Shown here: positions 1 through 8,393 of the stretch, one piece after another
Position numbering within the stretch: position 1 is the first letter of the stretch
How the letters are laid out: each line of letters opens with the position of its first letter
NCBI RefSeq assembly: GCF_002803095.1
Contig: NZ_PGLR01000034.1
Coordinates: 1 to 63,506, forward strand
Direction: 5' to 3'
DNA length: 63,506 bases
Origin: Pseudomonas sp. ZH-FAD
Lineage (GTDB): Bacteria > Pseudomonadota > Gammaproteobacteria > Pseudomonadales > Pseudomonadaceae
The notes under the pieces: model-generated
Told to the model about the DNA's origin: nothing
What the model saw: the letters and a program-made list of their open reading frames with translations, nothing else
Database searches by the model: none
Translations under genes and position numbers: made by a program

Positions 1-112
1 GCGCCTGCAGCCAGTCGCCCAGGCACGCCAACATGCGCGCCTGGGCCTCATCCAGTTGCAGGCCGCGTGCCTCGATCAGGCGAGCGGCCTGCGCGGCCAG
101 CTCAGAAGTCAA
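1..112 (-). CDS. Partial ORF downstream of pcaG, N-terminal 37 codons only, function unknown
   Basis: Downstream of pcaG on the same strand, a frame different from pcaG stays open to the window edge and uses mostly G or C in third codon positions, as the neighbouring genes do. A TTG at 112-110 overlapping the end of pcaG is the only early start I see; no good ribosome binding site precedes it. The peptide is helical and rich in Ala, Leu, Gln and Arg. I do not recognise the family from this fragment. It could also be a chance open frame, so both the gene and its start are uncertain. Confidence 0.35.
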   Translation of the reverse strand, partial: MTSELAAQAARLIEARGLQLDEAQARMLACLGDWLQA

Positions 113-710
113 AGAACACGGTCTCGCCTTCACCCTGGATGCGGATGTCGAAGCGGTAGGCCGGCTTGCCGTCCACCTCGCAGCGCTTGGCGATCAGCGT
201 CTCGCGGCGCTGCGGCTGCTCGATCAGGTTGAGCACCGGATCCTTGGCATTGGCCTCGGCCTCGTCTTCGAAGTACAGCCGGGTGTTGAGGTGGATGTTG
301 ATGCCGCGAGCGAACAGCGCGACGTTGACGTGCGGCGCCATCGGCACGCCGGCGGCGTTGTGCACCACGCCCGGCTTGATCGTATAGGCGGTCCACTCGC
401 TACCGGCATCGAAGGTGGTGGCGGTACGACCGAAACCGTTGAACGGTTTGGACTGGTCGTAATCCTCGTCATAGTGGCCCTGGTGGTCGGCCTGCCACAG
501 CTCGAGGAAGGCGTCGCGCACCAGGTGGCCGTTGCCGTCGTAGACATGGCCGACCAGCACGATGTGTTGGCCGGGCGCATCGGGCCCCGCCATCTGATTC
601 CAGATTTCCTGCTCGCGGGTCGGGTTGCCGGCCGCAGCCAGGGCCAGGCCGATGTGCACGTAGGGGCCGGCGGTTTGTGAAGGGGTTTCCGGCAGCAATT
701 CAACAGGCAT
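102..710 (-). CDS. pcaG: Protocatechuate 3,4-dioxygenase alpha subunit PcaG
   Basis: This is the alpha subunit of protocatechuate 3,4-dioxygenase, which with PcaH performs intradiol ring cleavage of protocatechuate to 3-carboxy-cis,cis-muconate in the beta-ketoadipate pathway. The 202-residue length and the N-terminus MPVELLPETPSQTAGPYVHI fit the family. The start at 710 is chosen over an ATG at 716 because AGGAGG ends directly at 717, leaving a normal six-base spacing only for the second ATG. The iron ligands lie in PcaH; the alpha subunit shares the fold but lacks the metal set. Unusually, 154 bases including a repeat element separate it from pcaH. Confidence 0.95.
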   Translation of the reverse strand: MPVELLPETPSQTAGPYVHIGLALAAAGNPTREQEIWNQMAGPDAPGQHIVLVGHVYDGNGHLVRDAFLELWQADHQGHYDEDYDQSKPFNGFGRTATTFDAGSEWTAYTIKPGVVHNAAGVPMAPHVNVALFARGINIHLNTRLYFEDEAEANAKDPVLNLIEQPQRRETLIAKRCEVDGKPAYRFDIRIQGEGETVFFDF

Positions 711-736
711 GGTCATCCTCCTATGAGCCTGCTCAG

Positions 737-852
737 GATCTAGCGAGCTAGAGCCAGACAAGGCAAAAAGGGCTGAGGAAGCACAGTTTACGAGTAGTAA
801 ATGAGCATTCCGAAGCCATTTTTAACGCCGTCTGGCCGACGCGCAGCAGATC
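737..852 (+). repeat. Structured interspersed repeat, copy 1 (between pcaH and pcaG)
   Basis: An element of about 116 bases bounded by GATC, related to copies at 17898-18069 and 20999-21112. It folds as a long imperfect hairpin: P1 754-759 with 830-835 (CCAGAC/GTCTGG, perfect), P2 765-772 with 816-823, and apical P3 787-791 with 797-801 (TTTAC/GTAAA). The stretches between helices (GAGGAAGC and TGAGCATTCCGA) are nearly identical in the copies whereas the helices vary in a compensating way. On this strand it carries a chance ORF beginning MSIP. It lies inside the pcaHG transcription unit, in antisense orientation to the genes if this strand is the reference. Confidence 0.85.
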
Positions 853-864
853 CTGGGCGGCTCA

Positions 865-1584
865 TTAACGGTTCTCGAAATGGGTTCTGCGCTGCCCGCG
901 CAGCACGATGTCGAAGCGATAGGCCAGGCAATCCATTGGATTGGCCGTGCTCATGTCGAGCTTGGCAATCAGCGTCTGCACCGCGTCCGGGTTGGCGATC
1001 GCCTTGACGATCGGGCACAGCGGGATCAGCGGATCGCCCTCGAAATACAGCTGGGTGATCAGCCGCGTGGCGATCGACGGGCCGTTGAGCGAGAAGTGGA
1101 TATGCGCCGGGCGCCAGTCGTTGGGGCCATTGCGCCAGGGGTAGGGGCCAGGCTTGATGGTGCGGAAGATATAGCGACCTTCACTGTCGGTCAGGGCACG
1201 GCCGACACCGCCAAAGTTGGGGTCGAGCGGCGCCAGATAGCGGTCGTTCTTGTGCCGGTAGCGGCCACCGGCGTTGGCCTGCCACATTTCAACCAGGGTA
1301 TGCGGGATCGGCTTGCCGTACTGATCCATCACCCGACCGGAAACGATGATGCGCTCGCCGATGGGCAGGCCACCGTTGTTGAAGTTGAGCAGCAGGTCGT
1401 TGTCGTGCTCGGCGAACTTCAGGTGCGAGAAGTCCGGGCCGGTGGTCTCGGAGATCGACTGCGGGATGCTCACCAGCGCCTGGCGCGGCGAACGGGCGAT
1501 GGAGGTCTTGTAATCGGGCGTCAAGGCTTTGGGGTGCCAGTTGCGGTCACGAATGACGAAACGGCGATTGTCCTCGGCAGGCAT
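865..1584 (-). CDS. pcaH: Protocatechuate 3,4-dioxygenase beta subunit PcaH
   Basis: This is the catalytic beta subunit of the intradiol dioxygenase. The 239-residue protein shows the non-heme Fe(III) ligands of the family at Tyr109, Tyr148, His161 and His163 (the last two in AHIHFS), one higher than the classical numbering because Met1 is counted. The start MPAEDN at 1584 has GGAG seven bases upstream; the open frame extends further but lacks a binding site there. It lies downstream of pcaQ in the same direction, with a PcaQ-type operator in the gap. With PcaG it channels lignin-derived aromatics towards the TCA cycle. Confidence 0.96.
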   Translation of the reverse strand: MPAEDNRRFVIRDRNWHPKALTPDYKTSIARSPRQALVSIPQSISETTGPDFSHLKFAEHDNDLLLNFNNGGLPIGERIIVSGRVMDQYGKPIPHTLVEMWQANAGGRYRHKNDRYLAPLDPNFGGVGRALTDSEGRYIFRTIKPGPYPWRNGPNDWRPAHIHFSLNGPSIATRLITQLYFEGDPLIPLCPIVKAIANPDAVQTLIAKLDMSTANPMDCLAYRFDIVLRGQRRTHFENR

Positions 1585-1688
1585 GGTGCGCTCCTGTTGT
1601 GAGTATTGTGGAGTCGACCTGGGATCAGGCTGAAGCACAGTTTCCGCCAAAGCAGACGCGGGGAATATTGAAAAGACGCGGCTACCCC

Positions 1689-1704
1689 ATAACCAAATGG
1701 TTAT
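1689..1704 (-). promoter_or_regulatory. PcaQ-type operator palindrome between pcaQ and pcaH
   Basis: The sequence ATAACCAAATGGTTAT is a perfect 16-base palindrome in the short pcaQ-pcaH gap, and it overlaps the pcaQ stop codon (1701-1703). It fits the published PcaQ site ATAACC-N4-GGTTAA described in Sinorhizobium (established knowledge, from memory), differing only in the last base. It lies 105 bases upstream of the pcaH start, a sensible place for a LysR-type activator. Binding is inferred. Confidence 0.75.
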
Positions 1705-2633
1705 GAAAAAAGCCCTTCGCGGTAGGCTTCGGCCACCTCACGCAGCGCCGCACAGAACTGCTCGGCGGCCAGCGGCAAGGCCAGCGCGCTGTTGCGACAG
1801 ATACCCACCGAGCCGCCTGGCTCCTGCACGCCCAGCTGCAGCTCGACCAGCTCGCCGCGCTGCACGTCCAGGCACACCGCGTCCTGCGGCGCCACCCACA
1901 GCGCATCGCCGGACAGCACGTAGCGCCGACTCAGCGCCGGCGACAGGGTCTCCAGGCGCTGCCGCGAGGGCGTCACCCCGCACTGCACGAACAGGCTGTC
2001 GGCATGCTTGCGGATGGTGGTACCGGCCGTCGGCAGCACCAGCGGGTAATCGCCAAGCTGTCCCAGCGCGGCGGCGCCGGCGGCCAGCAGCGGGTGACCG
2101 GGGCGCACCACCAGGGTCATGGATTCGCTGTACAGATGCTCGAAGGTCAGGCCCTGGATGTCCGGGCTGTCGGTCATGCGCCCGACTACCAGATCCAGCT
2201 CGCCAACGCGCAACTGACCGAGCAGGTAGGCGCCCGGCCCGGTAGCAACGCTGACCACCAGCGCCGAGTGACGCTGATGCAGGCGCCGCACCACCTCGGG
2301 AATCAGCAGGCTCTCTACGGTAGAAAGCACACCGACTCGCACCTGGCCGGCCTCGTGCTCACCTTCGCGCAGGCTGTTCACCCCATCGCGCAGCGCCTGC
2401 ACGCACGGGCCGGCGTAACGCATGAAGGCCACGCCGGCGGCCGTCAGGGTCACGCCCTGCTTGCCCCGCTCGAACAGGCTGGCGGCGAGGATTTCTTCCA
2501 ACTCCTTGAGGGTCTTGGAGATCGCCGGCTGGCTGACCGCCAGCGCATCGGCGGCCTTGGCGAAACTGCGCTGGCGAGCGATTTCGAGAAAGCACAGCAG
2601 GTGGCGGAATTTGATACGGGTGTCGATATTCAT
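1701..2633 (-). CDS. pcaQ: LysR-type regulator PcaQ of protocatechuate catabolism
   Basis: A 310-residue LysR-type transcriptional regulator. The N-terminal winged helix-turn-helix is visible at about residues 18-40 (SFAKAADALAVSQPAISKTL), followed by a periplasmic-binding-protein-like effector domain. Its place directly before pcaHG, and the PcaQ-type palindrome at its 3' end, support its identity as the activator of pcaHG, probably responding to beta-carboxy-muconate or a related intermediate as in other PcaQ proteins. The start MNIDTRIKF at 2633 fits the family; the upstream extension of the frame is arginine-rich and unlikely. It is divergent from the TSUP permease gene, with 146 bases between. 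Confidence 0.9.
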   Translation of the reverse strand: MNIDTRIKFRHLLCFLEIARQRSFAKAADALAVSQPAISKTLKELEEILAASLFERGKQGVTLTAAGVAFMRYAGPCVQALRDGVNSLREGEHEAGQVRVGVLSTVESLLIPEVVRRLHQRHSALVVSVATGPGAYLLGQLRVGELDLVVGRMTDSPDIQGLTFEHLYSESMTLVVRPGHPLLAAGAAALGQLGDYPLVLPTAGTTIRKHADSLFVQCGVTPSRQRLETLSPALSRRYVLSGDALWVAPQDAVCLDVQRGELVELQLGVQEPGGSVGICRNSALALPLAAEQFCAALREVAEAYREGLFS

Positions 2634-2779
2634 CGCAGGCACCGAAAACAGATGCTCGCGATGATGCCGCAAAGCATAGGCCTGGCACAGACGACAATTG
2701 GCAGGTTCGTCACTTTGGTCGCACTTGGCTGACCGATGGGTCAGCTCTATGCTGCACCTTTTTTGTGCGAGCCTGCCCG

Positions 2780-3550
2780 ATGTCCCTGCCTGATCTGCTG
2801 CTGTTGGCCGTCGCCGGTTTCGCCGCCGGCGGCATGAATGCCCTGGCTGGCGGCGGCACCTTCTTCTCCTTCCCTGCACTGCTCGCTGCCGGCCTGCCGC
2901 CGGTGACGGCCAATGCCACTAACGCCGTGGCGCTGTGGCCGGCCAGCCTGGCTGGTGCGTGGGCAGCACGCGCCTCGTTGCGGCCACTGGGGCGTTATCT
3001 GCTTCCGCTGCTGCTGGCCGGCCTGGCCGGTGGCCTGCTCGGCGGCCTGTTGCTGCTGGCTGGCGGCGACGATGTGTTCCGCGTGCTGATCCCCTGGCTG
3101 TTGCTGGCCGCCACCGCGCTGTTCGCCGCCAGCCCCTGGCTGGGCCGCTGGTTGGCGGCACGACGCAAGGTGTCCGAGCATCCGCCGCACACGCCGTTGT
3201 CGCTGGGTGCACACATCGGCGTGTCGATCTACGGCGGCTACTTCGGCGCCGGTATGGGCATTCTGCAGCTCGCCGCATTCTCCATCGAAGGTCACCCGCT
3301 GGCCCGCGCCAATGCACTGAAAAACCTGATCTCGGCGGTGATCTACAGCATCGCCACGCTGACCTTCGTCATCGCCGGCCGGGTCAGCTGGTACGAGCTG
3401 GCGATCCTGCTCACCGGCGCCACCATCGGCGGTTATGCCGGTGGTGCACTGGGCGAAAAACTTCCTCCGGCACTGCTACGCAGCTTCGTCATCCTGGTGG
3501 GCAGCGGGATGACGCTGTACTACTTCTGGAGCACCTACTTCTCCGCGTAA
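2780..3550 (+). CDS. TSUP/TauE family membrane permease
   Basis: A 256-residue, very hydrophobic protein with about eight predicted membrane segments and the glycine-rich start typical of the TSUP (DUF81, TauE/SafE) family (GGMNALAGGGTFFSFPALL near residues 17-35, with a second GGYFGAGMG motif in the other half). Family members export or import sulfonates, sulfite or organic acids across the inner membrane; the substrate cannot be read from the sequence. The ATG at 2780 is preferred to a GTG at 2765. It is divergent from pcaQ, so an aromatic or organic-acid substrate is possible but is only a guess. Confidence 0.85.
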   Translation: MSLPDLLLLAVAGFAAGGMNALAGGGTFFSFPALLAAGLPPVTANATNAVALWPASLAGAWAARASLRPLGRYLLPLLLAGLAGGLLGGLLLLAGGDDVFRVLIPWLLLAATALFAASPWLGRWLAARRKVSEHPPHTPLSLGAHIGVSIYGGYFGAGMGILQLAAFSIEGHPLARANALKNLISAVIYSIATLTFVIAGRVSWYELAILLTGATIGGYAGGALGEKLPPALLRSFVILVGSGMTLYYFWSTYFSA

Positions 3551-3639
3551 AAACCAGCCCTGCGAAAAATAGATCGAACAGTGTCCGAGCACGCCTAATG
3601 CCACTCAGTTTGGCATCGACGCATCGAATGTGTAGAAGC

Positions 3640-3716
3640 AGCGCCCCGGCCGCAAATCAGGGCGTCGCGCATTTGAAAATGCTTCGCCCCGAGGCGGGGC
3701 TCCTACGAACGATCGC
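3640..3716 (+). repeat. REP-like palindromic element
   Basis: The segment contains GCTTCGCCCCGAGGCGGGGC followed by TCCTAC, an imperfect palindrome of the GTAGGAGC type common between Pseudomonas genes. The 26 bases at about 3689-3714 are the exact reverse complement of those at 32261-32286. It fills the gap between the TSUP gene and xseB; the rest of 3551-3833 shows no gene. Confidence 0.75.
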
Positions 3717-3769
3717 GTTGAATCGACATTACCCAGGCGCACGGCTATGCACCTCCAAAGCCCGCTGAT

Positions 3770-3798
3770 TTGCCCGAGTGGCGCGGCTCTGCTAGTGT
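3770..3798 (+). promoter_or_regulatory. Candidate sigma-70 promoter of xseB-ispA
   Basis: TTGCCC at 3770-3775 and TAGTGT at 3793-3798 are separated by exactly 17 bases and lie about 35 bases before the xseB start. Spacing and position are good, the -10 match is moderate; no experimental support. Confidence 0.5.
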
Positions 3799-3833
3799 CG
3801 CGCCCGTTTCTAAGCTTCCCGAGACCCGCCGCC

Positions 3834-4076
3834 ATGGCCCGCAAAAAAGCCGCTCCCGACTTCGAACACTCCCTCGCCGAACTGCAGACGCTGGTCGAGC
3901 GCCTGGAGAGCGGCGAGCTGTCGCTGGAAGACTCGCTGACTGCTTTCGAGCAGGGCATCGGCCTGACCCGTGAATGTCAGGCCGCCCTGGCCCAGGCCGA
4001 GCAGAAGGTACAGATTCTGCTCGAGCGCGACGGTGAGTTGCAGCCCGCCCCCTTCGACACGGACGAGCCCGCATGA
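3834..4076 (+). CDS. xseB: Exodeoxyribonuclease VII small subunit XseB
   Basis: The small subunit of exonuclease VII, which with several copies per XseA degrades single-stranded DNA into acid-soluble oligonucleotides. The 80-residue length and the helical signature FEHSLAELQTLVERLESGEL and LEDSLTAFEQGI match the family. The start MARKKAAPD at 3834 is the conserved one. The stop overlaps the ispA start (ATGA at 4073-4076), giving the conserved xseB-ispA pair of gamma-proteobacteria, in which the large subunit xseA lies elsewhere. Confidence 0.95.
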   Translation: MARKKAAPDFEHSLAELQTLVERLESGELSLEDSLTAFEQGIGLTRECQAALAQAEQKVQILLERDGELQPAPFDTDEPA

Positions 4077-4960
4077 TTGCGGCGTATCAGAAGCGCTGCC
4101 AGACCCGCGTCGACACCGCACTGGAAGCGCTGTTTCAAGCTCCACGCACAGAGCTCGAACGCCTCTACCAGGCCATGCGCTACAGCGTGATGAACGGCGG
4201 CAAGCGCGTGCGCCCACTGCTGGTCTATGCCGCGTGCGAGGCTCTCGAAGGTGATCTCGAACGTGCCGATGGCGCTGCCTGTGCGGTGGAGCTGATCCAT
4301 GCCTACTCGCTGGTGCATGACGATCTGCCGGCGATGGACGATGACGACCTGCGTCGCGGTCAGCCGACCACGCACAAGGCCTTCGACGAAGCCAGTGCCA
4401 TCCTTGCTGGCGATGGCCTGCAAAGCCTGGCCTTCGAAGTGCTCGCCGACCGCCGGCGCAATCCGCAGGATGCCGAGACGCGCCTGCAGATGATCGAGTT
4501 GCTCAGCCAGGCTGCTGGCCCGGCCGGCATGGTCGGCGGCCAGGCCATCGACCTTGGCTCGGTCGGCCTGCAACTCGACCAGCAGGCGCTGGAAGTGATG
4601 CACCGGCACAAGACCGGCGCGCTGATCGAGGCCAGCGTGGCGCTCGGTGCCCTGGCCAGTGGCAACACCGACGAACTGGCACTCAAGGCCCTGCTGCAAT
4701 ACGCCCGCGCCATCGGCCTGGCCTTCCAGGTACAGGACGACATCCTCGACGTGGAGAGCGACACCGCCACCCTGGGCAAGACCCAGGGCAAGGACGAAGC
4801 CCACGACAAGCCCACCTACCCTGCTCTGCTCGGCCTCGACACCGCCAAGGACTACGCACTGGAACTGCGTGACCAGGCTCTGCACGTGCTGCGCCCGTTC
4901 GGCAACAGTGCCGAACCGCTGCGCGAGCTGGCGCGCTACATCGTCGAACGACGTAGCTAA
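4073..4960 (+). CDS. ispA: Farnesyl diphosphate synthase IspA
   Basis: A 295-residue short-chain trans-prenyl diphosphate synthase that condenses IPP with DMAPP and GPP to farnesyl diphosphate, precursor of quinone side chains and undecaprenyl phosphate. Both Asp-rich motifs are seen: DDLPAMDDDD from residue 83 and DDILD at about 222, with the GGKRVRP motif at 42-48. It is translationally coupled to xseB. In related species dxs follows directly; here two extra genes intervene. Confidence 0.96.
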   Translation: MIAAYQKRCQTRVDTALEALFQAPRTELERLYQAMRYSVMNGGKRVRPLLVYAACEALEGDLERADGAACAVELIHAYSLVHDDLPAMDDDDLRRGQPTTHKAFDEASAILAGDGLQSLAFEVLADRRRNPQDAETRLQMIELLSQAAGPAGMVGGQAIDLGSVGLQLDQQALEVMHRHKTGALIEASVALGALASGNTDELALKALLQYARAIGLAFQVQDDILDVESDTATLGKTQGKDEAHDKPTYPALLGLDTAKDYALELRDQALHVLRPFGNSAEPLRELARYIVERRS

Positions 4961-4964
4961 GCCG

Positions 4965-5000
4965 CTCTTGTGGGAGCGGCTTCAACCGCGAAATCCCCAG
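4965..5000 (+). repeat. REP element after ispA
   Basis: TGTGGGAGCGGCTTCAACCG followed by CGAA is a classic Pseudomonas REP unit immediately downstream of ispA. It marks the left side of the two-gene insertion between ispA and dxs. Confidence 0.75.
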
Positions 5001-5112
5001 CGCGCCATCATCATTTGCATCTATGTCGGCATGATCGCCGCATAAGGCTTGCTTTACCCCTGCGACCAGCCTCCTAAGATGGCTCCATAACGACAAGACG
5101 TCCGGAGCCGCC

Positions 5113-8100
5113 ATGCCCTTCCCCGCCCTGCTGATCGCCAACCGCGGCGAGATCGCCATCCGTATCGCCCAGGCCTGCGCCGACCTCGGTATCCGCAGCG
5201 TAGCGGTGTATGCCGAGGACGACAGCGCCTGCCTGCACACACGCAAGGCCGACCAGGCCGTGGCGCTGGCTGGACGCGGCCCGGTGGCCTATCTGGATAT
5301 GGATCAGCTGATTGCCGTCGCCTGCGAGCAGGGCTGTGCGGCCATCCACCCTGGCTACGGTTTTCTCGCCGAGAACGCCGAGTTCGCCCGCCGCTGCCAG
5401 GATGCCGGGCTGACCTTCGTCGGCCCGACGCCGGAAACCCTGCAACTGTTCGGCGACAAGGCCGCCGCCCGCGCCCTGGCCGAACGCTGCGCAGTGCCGC
5501 TGGTACCGGGGATCAACCAGGCGGTGACGCTGGAGCAGGCCGCGGACTTTCTCGCCGAGCATGGCAGCGTGATGCTCAAGGCCCTGGCCGGCGGCGGCGG
5601 GCGCGGCATGCGTGCAGTGGAGGATGCCGCGCAACTGGCCGAGACCTTCGCCCGCTGCGCCTCGGAGGCCCAGGGCGCCTTCGGCAGCGGCGCGCTGTAC
5701 GTGGAAAAGCGCGTGCGCCGCGCCCGGCATATCGAAGTGCAGGTGCTTGGTGATGGCTGCGGCGCGGTCAGCCACCTGTGGGAGCGCGACTGCAGCCTGC
5801 AGCGCCGCCACCAGAAGCTGGTGGAGATCGCGCCCAGTCCAGACCTGGACGACGCCACCCGCGACGCCATCATCGCCAGCGCCCTGCGCCTGGCGGCCGA
5901 GGTGCAGTATCGCGGCATCGGCACCTTCGAGTTTCTGCTCGATCTCGACCAGCCCGGGCGCTTCTATTTCATGGAAGCCAACCCGCGCGTGCAGGTGGAG
6001 CACACCGTTACCGAGCAGGTCACCGGCATTGATCTGCTGCATACGCAATTGCACCTGGCCGCCGGCAGCAGCCTGGCCGAGCTGAATCTGCTCAACCCGC
6101 CCGCGCCAAAGGGCTACGCCGTACAGGTGCGCCTGAATCTGGAAAGCCTGCACGCCGACGGTACGGCGCGCCCGGCCAGCGGCGTGCTAGCGGCCTACCA
6201 ACCGCCCAGCGGCCCCGGCCTGCGCGTGGATGGCTGTGGCTATGCCGGTTATGCCGTCAGCCCAGCCTATGACTCGCTGATCGCCAAACTGATCGCCAGC
6301 GCCTGCGACTACCCCGGCGCCCTGCGCCGTGCCTACCGGGGGCTGTGCGAGTTTCGCCTCGAAGGGGTGGCGAGCAACCTGCACCTGCTGCAGAACCTGC
6401 TGCAGCGCAACGAGGTGATCGCCAACCAGGTCGATACCACCTACGTCGAGCGGCATCTGAGCGAATTGCTGGCCGCCCGCAAGCAGGCCCATCCACATCG
6501 CTACTTCGCCACCGATACTTCGCTGCACAGCGTCAAGGCCACTGTCGATGCGCCACTCGGCACGCTGGCCCTGAGCGCCCCCAGCGCCGGCGTACTGGTC
6601 AGCCTGGAGGTAGCCGAGGGCGATGCTGTAGCCACTGGCCAGCGCATCGCCGTGCTGGAGGCGATGAAAATGGAATTCGAGGTCAAGGCCGAGCACAGCG
6701 GCATCGTCCGTGCGCTGGCCGTGGTACCCGGTGACGCCATCGGTGAGGGCCAGGCGCTCGTATTCCTGGAGCCTGCCGAGCTGGATGGCCTCGCCGAGCA
6801 CGGCGAGCAGGCAGTCGACCTGGCGCATATCCGCGCCGATCTGGCCGAGGTACTGGAGCGCCACGCGCGCCTGACCGACGCGTGCCGTCCCGAAGCCGTG
6901 GCGAAAAGGCGCAAGACCGGCCAGCGCACCGTGCGGGAAAACCTGGCGGACTTGCTCGATGCAGACAGCTTTATCGAATACGGCGCCATGGCCCTGGCCG
7001 CCCAGCGTCGTCGACGCTCCCCCGAGGAACTGCTGGAGCTGAGCCCGGCCGATGGCCTGGTCGCCGGAATCGGCACGGTGAACGCAGAACACTTCGGCAG
7101 CGAGGCAGCGCGCTGCATGGCCATCGCCTACGACTACACGGTATTCGCCGGCACCCAGGGCGTGATGAACCACAAGAAGACCGACCGTATGCTGGCCCTG
7201 GCCGAGCAGTGGCGCCTTCCGGTGGTGCTGTTCGCCGAAGGCGGCGGCGGGCGGCCGGGCGATACCGATTTCGTCGGCGTGGCCGGGCTGGACTGCCACA
7301 CCTTCGTCGCCATGGCCAAGCTCTCCGGTCTGGTACCGACAGTGGGTGTCGTCTCCGGCCGCTGCTTCGCCGGCAACGCCGCGCTGCTCGGCTGCTGTGA
7401 CGTGATCATCGCTACAAGGAACGCCAGCATCGGTATGGCCGGCCCGGCGATGATCGAAGGTGGCGGCCTGGGCAGTTTCACCCCCGAGCAGGTCGGCCCG
7501 GCCAGCGTGCAAGGCCCCAACGGGGTGATCGACGTGCTGGTGGAGGACGAAGCCGCAGCGGTCGCCGTGGCCAAGCAGTACCTGGGGTATTTCCAGGGCC
7601 CGCTCAGCGACTGGCAGTGCAGCGATCCCCGCGAGCTACGCCATGTAATCCCGGAAAACCGTCTGCGCGTCTATGACATCCGCCGGGTCATCGAACTGCT
7701 GGCCGACGATGCCAGCGTGCTGGAGCTGCGCCGCCAGTTCGCCCCCGGCCTGATCACCGCGCTAATCCGCATCGAGGGCAAGCCCTTCGGCCTGATCGCC
7801 AACAACCCCGCGCACCTGGGCGGCGCCATCGATGCCGTGGCCGGCGACAAGGCCGCGCGCTTCCTGCAACTGTGCGAGGCCCATGACCTGCCCATCGTCT
7901 CGCTGTGCGACACCCCCGGCTTCATGGTCGGCCCGGAGGCGGAGAAGCAGGCCACGGTACGCCATGTCTCGCGCCTGTTCGTCACCGCCGCCAGCCTCAC
8001 GGTGCCCTTCTTCACCCTGGTGCTGCGCAAGGGCTACGGCCTCGGCGCCCAGGCCATGGCCGCGGGCAGCTTCCACTCGCCGCTGTTCACCGCTGCCTGG

Positions 8101-8385
8101 CCCAGTGGCGAGTTCGGTGCCATGGGCCTGGAAGGCGCGGTGCGCCTGGGTTTTGCCAAGGAGCTGGCGGCCCAGCCAGACGAGACCGCGCGCCAGGCGC
8201 TGTTCGACAAGCTGGTGGCCAAGGCCTACGACAACGGCAAGGCGCTGAACATGGCCAGCTATCTGGAGATCGACGCCGTGATCGACCCAGCCGACAGCCG
8301 CGCCTGGCTGCTGCGCGGCCTCAACGCGGCGCCGCGTTCGCCCCGGCGCGACGGCAAGAAACGGCCCTTCATCGACACCTGGTAA
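5113..8385 (+). CDS. Single-chain biotin-dependent acyl-CoA carboxylase (BC-BCCP-CT fusion)
   Basis: A 1090-residue fusion carrying all activities of a biotin carboxylase on one chain. Residues 1-450 are a biotin carboxylase with the ATP-grasp glycine loop (ALAGGGGRGM near 157-166) and MEANPRVQVEHTVTEQVTG near 287. The biotinyl domain at about 480-555 has AMKM, with Lys519 as the biotinylation site. Residues 560-1090 are both halves of an acyl-CoA carboxyltransferase (GGGRPGDTD, CDTPGFMVG, RKGYGLGAQAM). The overall plan recalls the single-chain long-chain acyl-CoA carboxylases and P. aeruginosa PA1400. The substrate is unknown; annotation as pyruvate carboxylase would be wrong because the CT is of the acyl-CoA type. 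GGAG lies five bases before the ATG. A hydrolase gene follows eight bases later. Confidence 0.9.
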   Translation: MPFPALLIANRGEIAIRIAQACADLGIRSVAVYAEDDSACLHTRKADQAVALAGRGPVAYLDMDQLIAVACEQGCAAIHPGYGFLAENAEFARRCQDAGLTFVGPTPETLQLFGDKAAARALAERCAVPLVPGINQAVTLEQAADFLAEHGSVMLKALAGGGGRGMRAVEDAAQLAETFARCASEAQGAFGSGALYVEKRVRRARHIEVQVLGDGCGAVSHLWERDCSLQRRHQKLVEIAPSPDLDDATRDAIIASALRLAAEVQYRGIGTFEFLLDLDQPGRFYFMEANPRVQVEHTVTEQVTGIDLLHTQLHLAAGSSLAELNLLNPPAPKGYAVQVRLNLESLHADGTARPASGVLAAYQPPSGPGLRVDGCGYAGYAVSPAYDSLIAKLIASACDYPGALRRAYRGLCEFRLEGVASNLHLLQNLLQRNEVIANQVDTTYVERHLSELLAARKQAHPHRYFATDTSLHSVKATVDAPLGTLALSAPSAGVLVSLEVAEGDAVATGQRIAVLEAMKMEFEVKAEHSGIVRALAVVPGDAIGEGQALVFLEPAELDGLAEHGEQAVDLAHIRADLAEVLERHARLTDACRPEAVAKRRKTGQRTVRENLADLLDADSFIEYGAMALAAQRRRRSPEELLELSPADGLVAGIGTVNAEHFGSEAARCMAIAYDYTVFAGTQGVMNHKKTDRMLALAEQWRLPVVLFAEGGGGRPGDTDFVGVAGLDCHTFVAMAKLSGLVPTVGVVSGRCFAGNAALLGCCDVIIATRNASIGMAGPAMIEGGGLGSFTPEQVGPASVQGPNGVIDVLVEDEAAAVAVAKQYLGYFQGPLSDWQCSDPRELRHVIPENRLRVYDIRRVIELLADDASVLELRRQFAPGLITALIRIEGKPFGLIANNPAHLGGAIDAVAGDKAARFLQLCEAHDLPIVSLCDTPGFMVGPEAEKQATVRHVSRLFVTAASLTVPFFTLVLRKGYGLGAQAMAAGSFHSPLFTAAWPSGEFGAMGLEGAVRLGFAKELAAQPDETARQALFDKLVAKAYDNGKALNMASYLEIDAVIDPADSRAWLLRGLNAAPRSPRRDGKKRPFIDTW

Positions 8386-8393
8386 GGACATCC

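Noticed and set aside
5047..5085. Promoter TTGCTT...TAAGAT before the carboxylase
   Set aside because: The spacing of 20 bases is too long for a sigma-70 promoter.
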